This document shows positions 13,213-13,675 of a DNA stretch of 13,675 nucleotides, in pieces. This stretch comes from an uncultured Eubacteriales bacterium (GTDB lineage Bacteria; Bacillota; Clostridia; Christensenellales; Borkfalkiaceae): positions 1-13,675 of the forward strand of contig URKE01000049.1 of assembly GCA_900548285.1 (NCBI GenBank), in the 5' to 3' direction. The number at the start of each line of letters is the position of its first letter. Position 1 is the first letter of the stretch. The notes beneath the pieces were generated by a model. That model was not told the origin of the DNA and did not search any database. It worked only from the letters and a program-made list of their open reading frames with translations. The translations under genes were made by a program, and so were the position numbers.

Positions 13213-13619
13213 TGGCAGTTTTTTCTTTAAAGCTTCTCGCCGCGGACAAGGTTTTTTATGACGGAGAGTGCGCCTCTCTCGTCGTTCCCTCCGCGGACGG
13301 ACAGTACGGGATTCTCGCAAATCACTGTAACGCGGTTATCGCCGTCATTCCGGGCGTTGCGGAAGTTAAGGCGGAAAACGGAGAAAAAATCGTGGCGTTC
13401 GTCGCTTCGGGGATTGTGAAAATCGAAAACGGAAAAGTGCTTATGCTTGTCGAATCGTGCGAAAACGCGAAAGACGTAAACGAAGCCTGGGCAAAGAACG
13501 CGCTTAAGGAGGCGAAAGACGAAATCGCGAGAAAGGAAAGTCGGTTTAACGTTTTGTCGGCGGAAATCAAAATCGCCCGTGCGCTTAACCGTTTAAAAGC
13601 CAAAGAACACGTAAATTAA
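13212..13619 (+). CDS. atpC: F-type ATP synthase F1 subunit epsilon
   Basis: A 135-residue rotor foot and regulatory subunit. The N-terminal beta-sandwich (about 1-85) shows SLVVPSADGQYGILANH and PGVAEVKAENG, in the positions of the usual LPGxxGxxGVLPxH and PGxLxI segments. Two C-terminal helices (about 88-131) form the inhibitory arm. Where ATP-sensing epsilons carry the I/LDxxRA motif, this one has DVNEAWA (88-94), so Arg is Glu and nucleotide binding by the Bacillus-type mode is doubtful. AAAGGTG precedes the ATG, which shares its first base with the beta stop (TGATG). It is the last gene of the operon in this window; no terminator is visible in the 56 bases after it. Confidence 0.93.
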   Translation: MAVFSLKLLAADKVFYDGECASLVVPSADGQYGILANHCNAVIAVIPGVAEVKAENGEKIVAFVASGIVKIENGKVLMLVESCENAKDVNEAWAKNALKEAKDEIARKESRFNVLSAEIKIARALNRLKAKEHVN

Positions 13620-13675
13620 GGTTTATGTTCCATAGGGAGAACAAAAACAAAAAGCGGACGCGCTGAAACGGACAA

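Noticed and set aside
11896..13320. Long minus-strand open frame (474 codons) opposite beta
   Set aside because: It is the antisense shadow of atpD, whose protein motifs are unmistakable; the antisense product is Arg/Phe-rich and has no recognisable domain.

Overview
The window looks like a chromosomal segment of a low-to-mid GC Gram-positive anaerobe of the Clostridia (Bacillota). The basis is strong AGGAGG-type ribosome binding sites, GTG and TTG starts, tightly overlapping genes, and a clostridial-type large serine recombinase. The lineage is an inference from style; no rRNA or other marker is present.

Region 1 (1 to about 5247) is visibly more AT-rich and looks like an integrated accessory block. 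It holds a divergent AlbA_2/HATPase-type gene cut by the left edge, a 51-codon ORF with a consensus Shine-Dalgarno that overlaps the recombinase gene by ATGA, a complete 514-aa large serine recombinase, and a 350-bp untranslated stretch with a very good promoter and a strong hairpin terminator (candidate structured ncRNA). It ends with a membrane-anchored HExxH metallopeptidase that has its own promoter and terminator. Immediately to the right (5248-5685) is an open frame with no start codon, apparently the 3' remnant of a host gene. This suggests that the accessory block replaced or displaced its 5' end.

Region 2 (5721-7477) has a bidirectional terminator, a LysR-type regulator on the minus strand, and a divergent DUF1275/YoaK membrane protein whose promoter (TTTACA-17-TATACT) can be read directly.

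Region 3 (7474-13619) is a complete-looking F-type ATP synthase operon in the order a-c-b-alpha-gamma-beta-epsilon. Neighbouring genes overlap by 1-8 nt or are 10 nt apart. It is abnormal in several ways. (i) There is no separate delta gene; instead the C-terminal domain of delta is fused to the front of alpha, and the delta N-terminal domain is missing. (ii) Subunit c carries a cleavable-looking signal peptide and an acidic linker, and its helix-1 glycine motif is largely alanine. (iii) Subunit a lacks the usual Asn and Glu after the essential Arg. (iv) The DUF1275 gene sits where atpI is usual and overlaps atpB by ATGA. No promoter space lies between them, so ATP synthase transcription may run from the LysR-linked promoter at 6687-6715.

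The strongest candidate for something undescribed is the delta(CTD)-alpha fusion. It would put three copies of the peripheral-stalk-binding domain on each F1 instead of one. The last 56 bases (13620-13675) show no gene and no obvious terminator.
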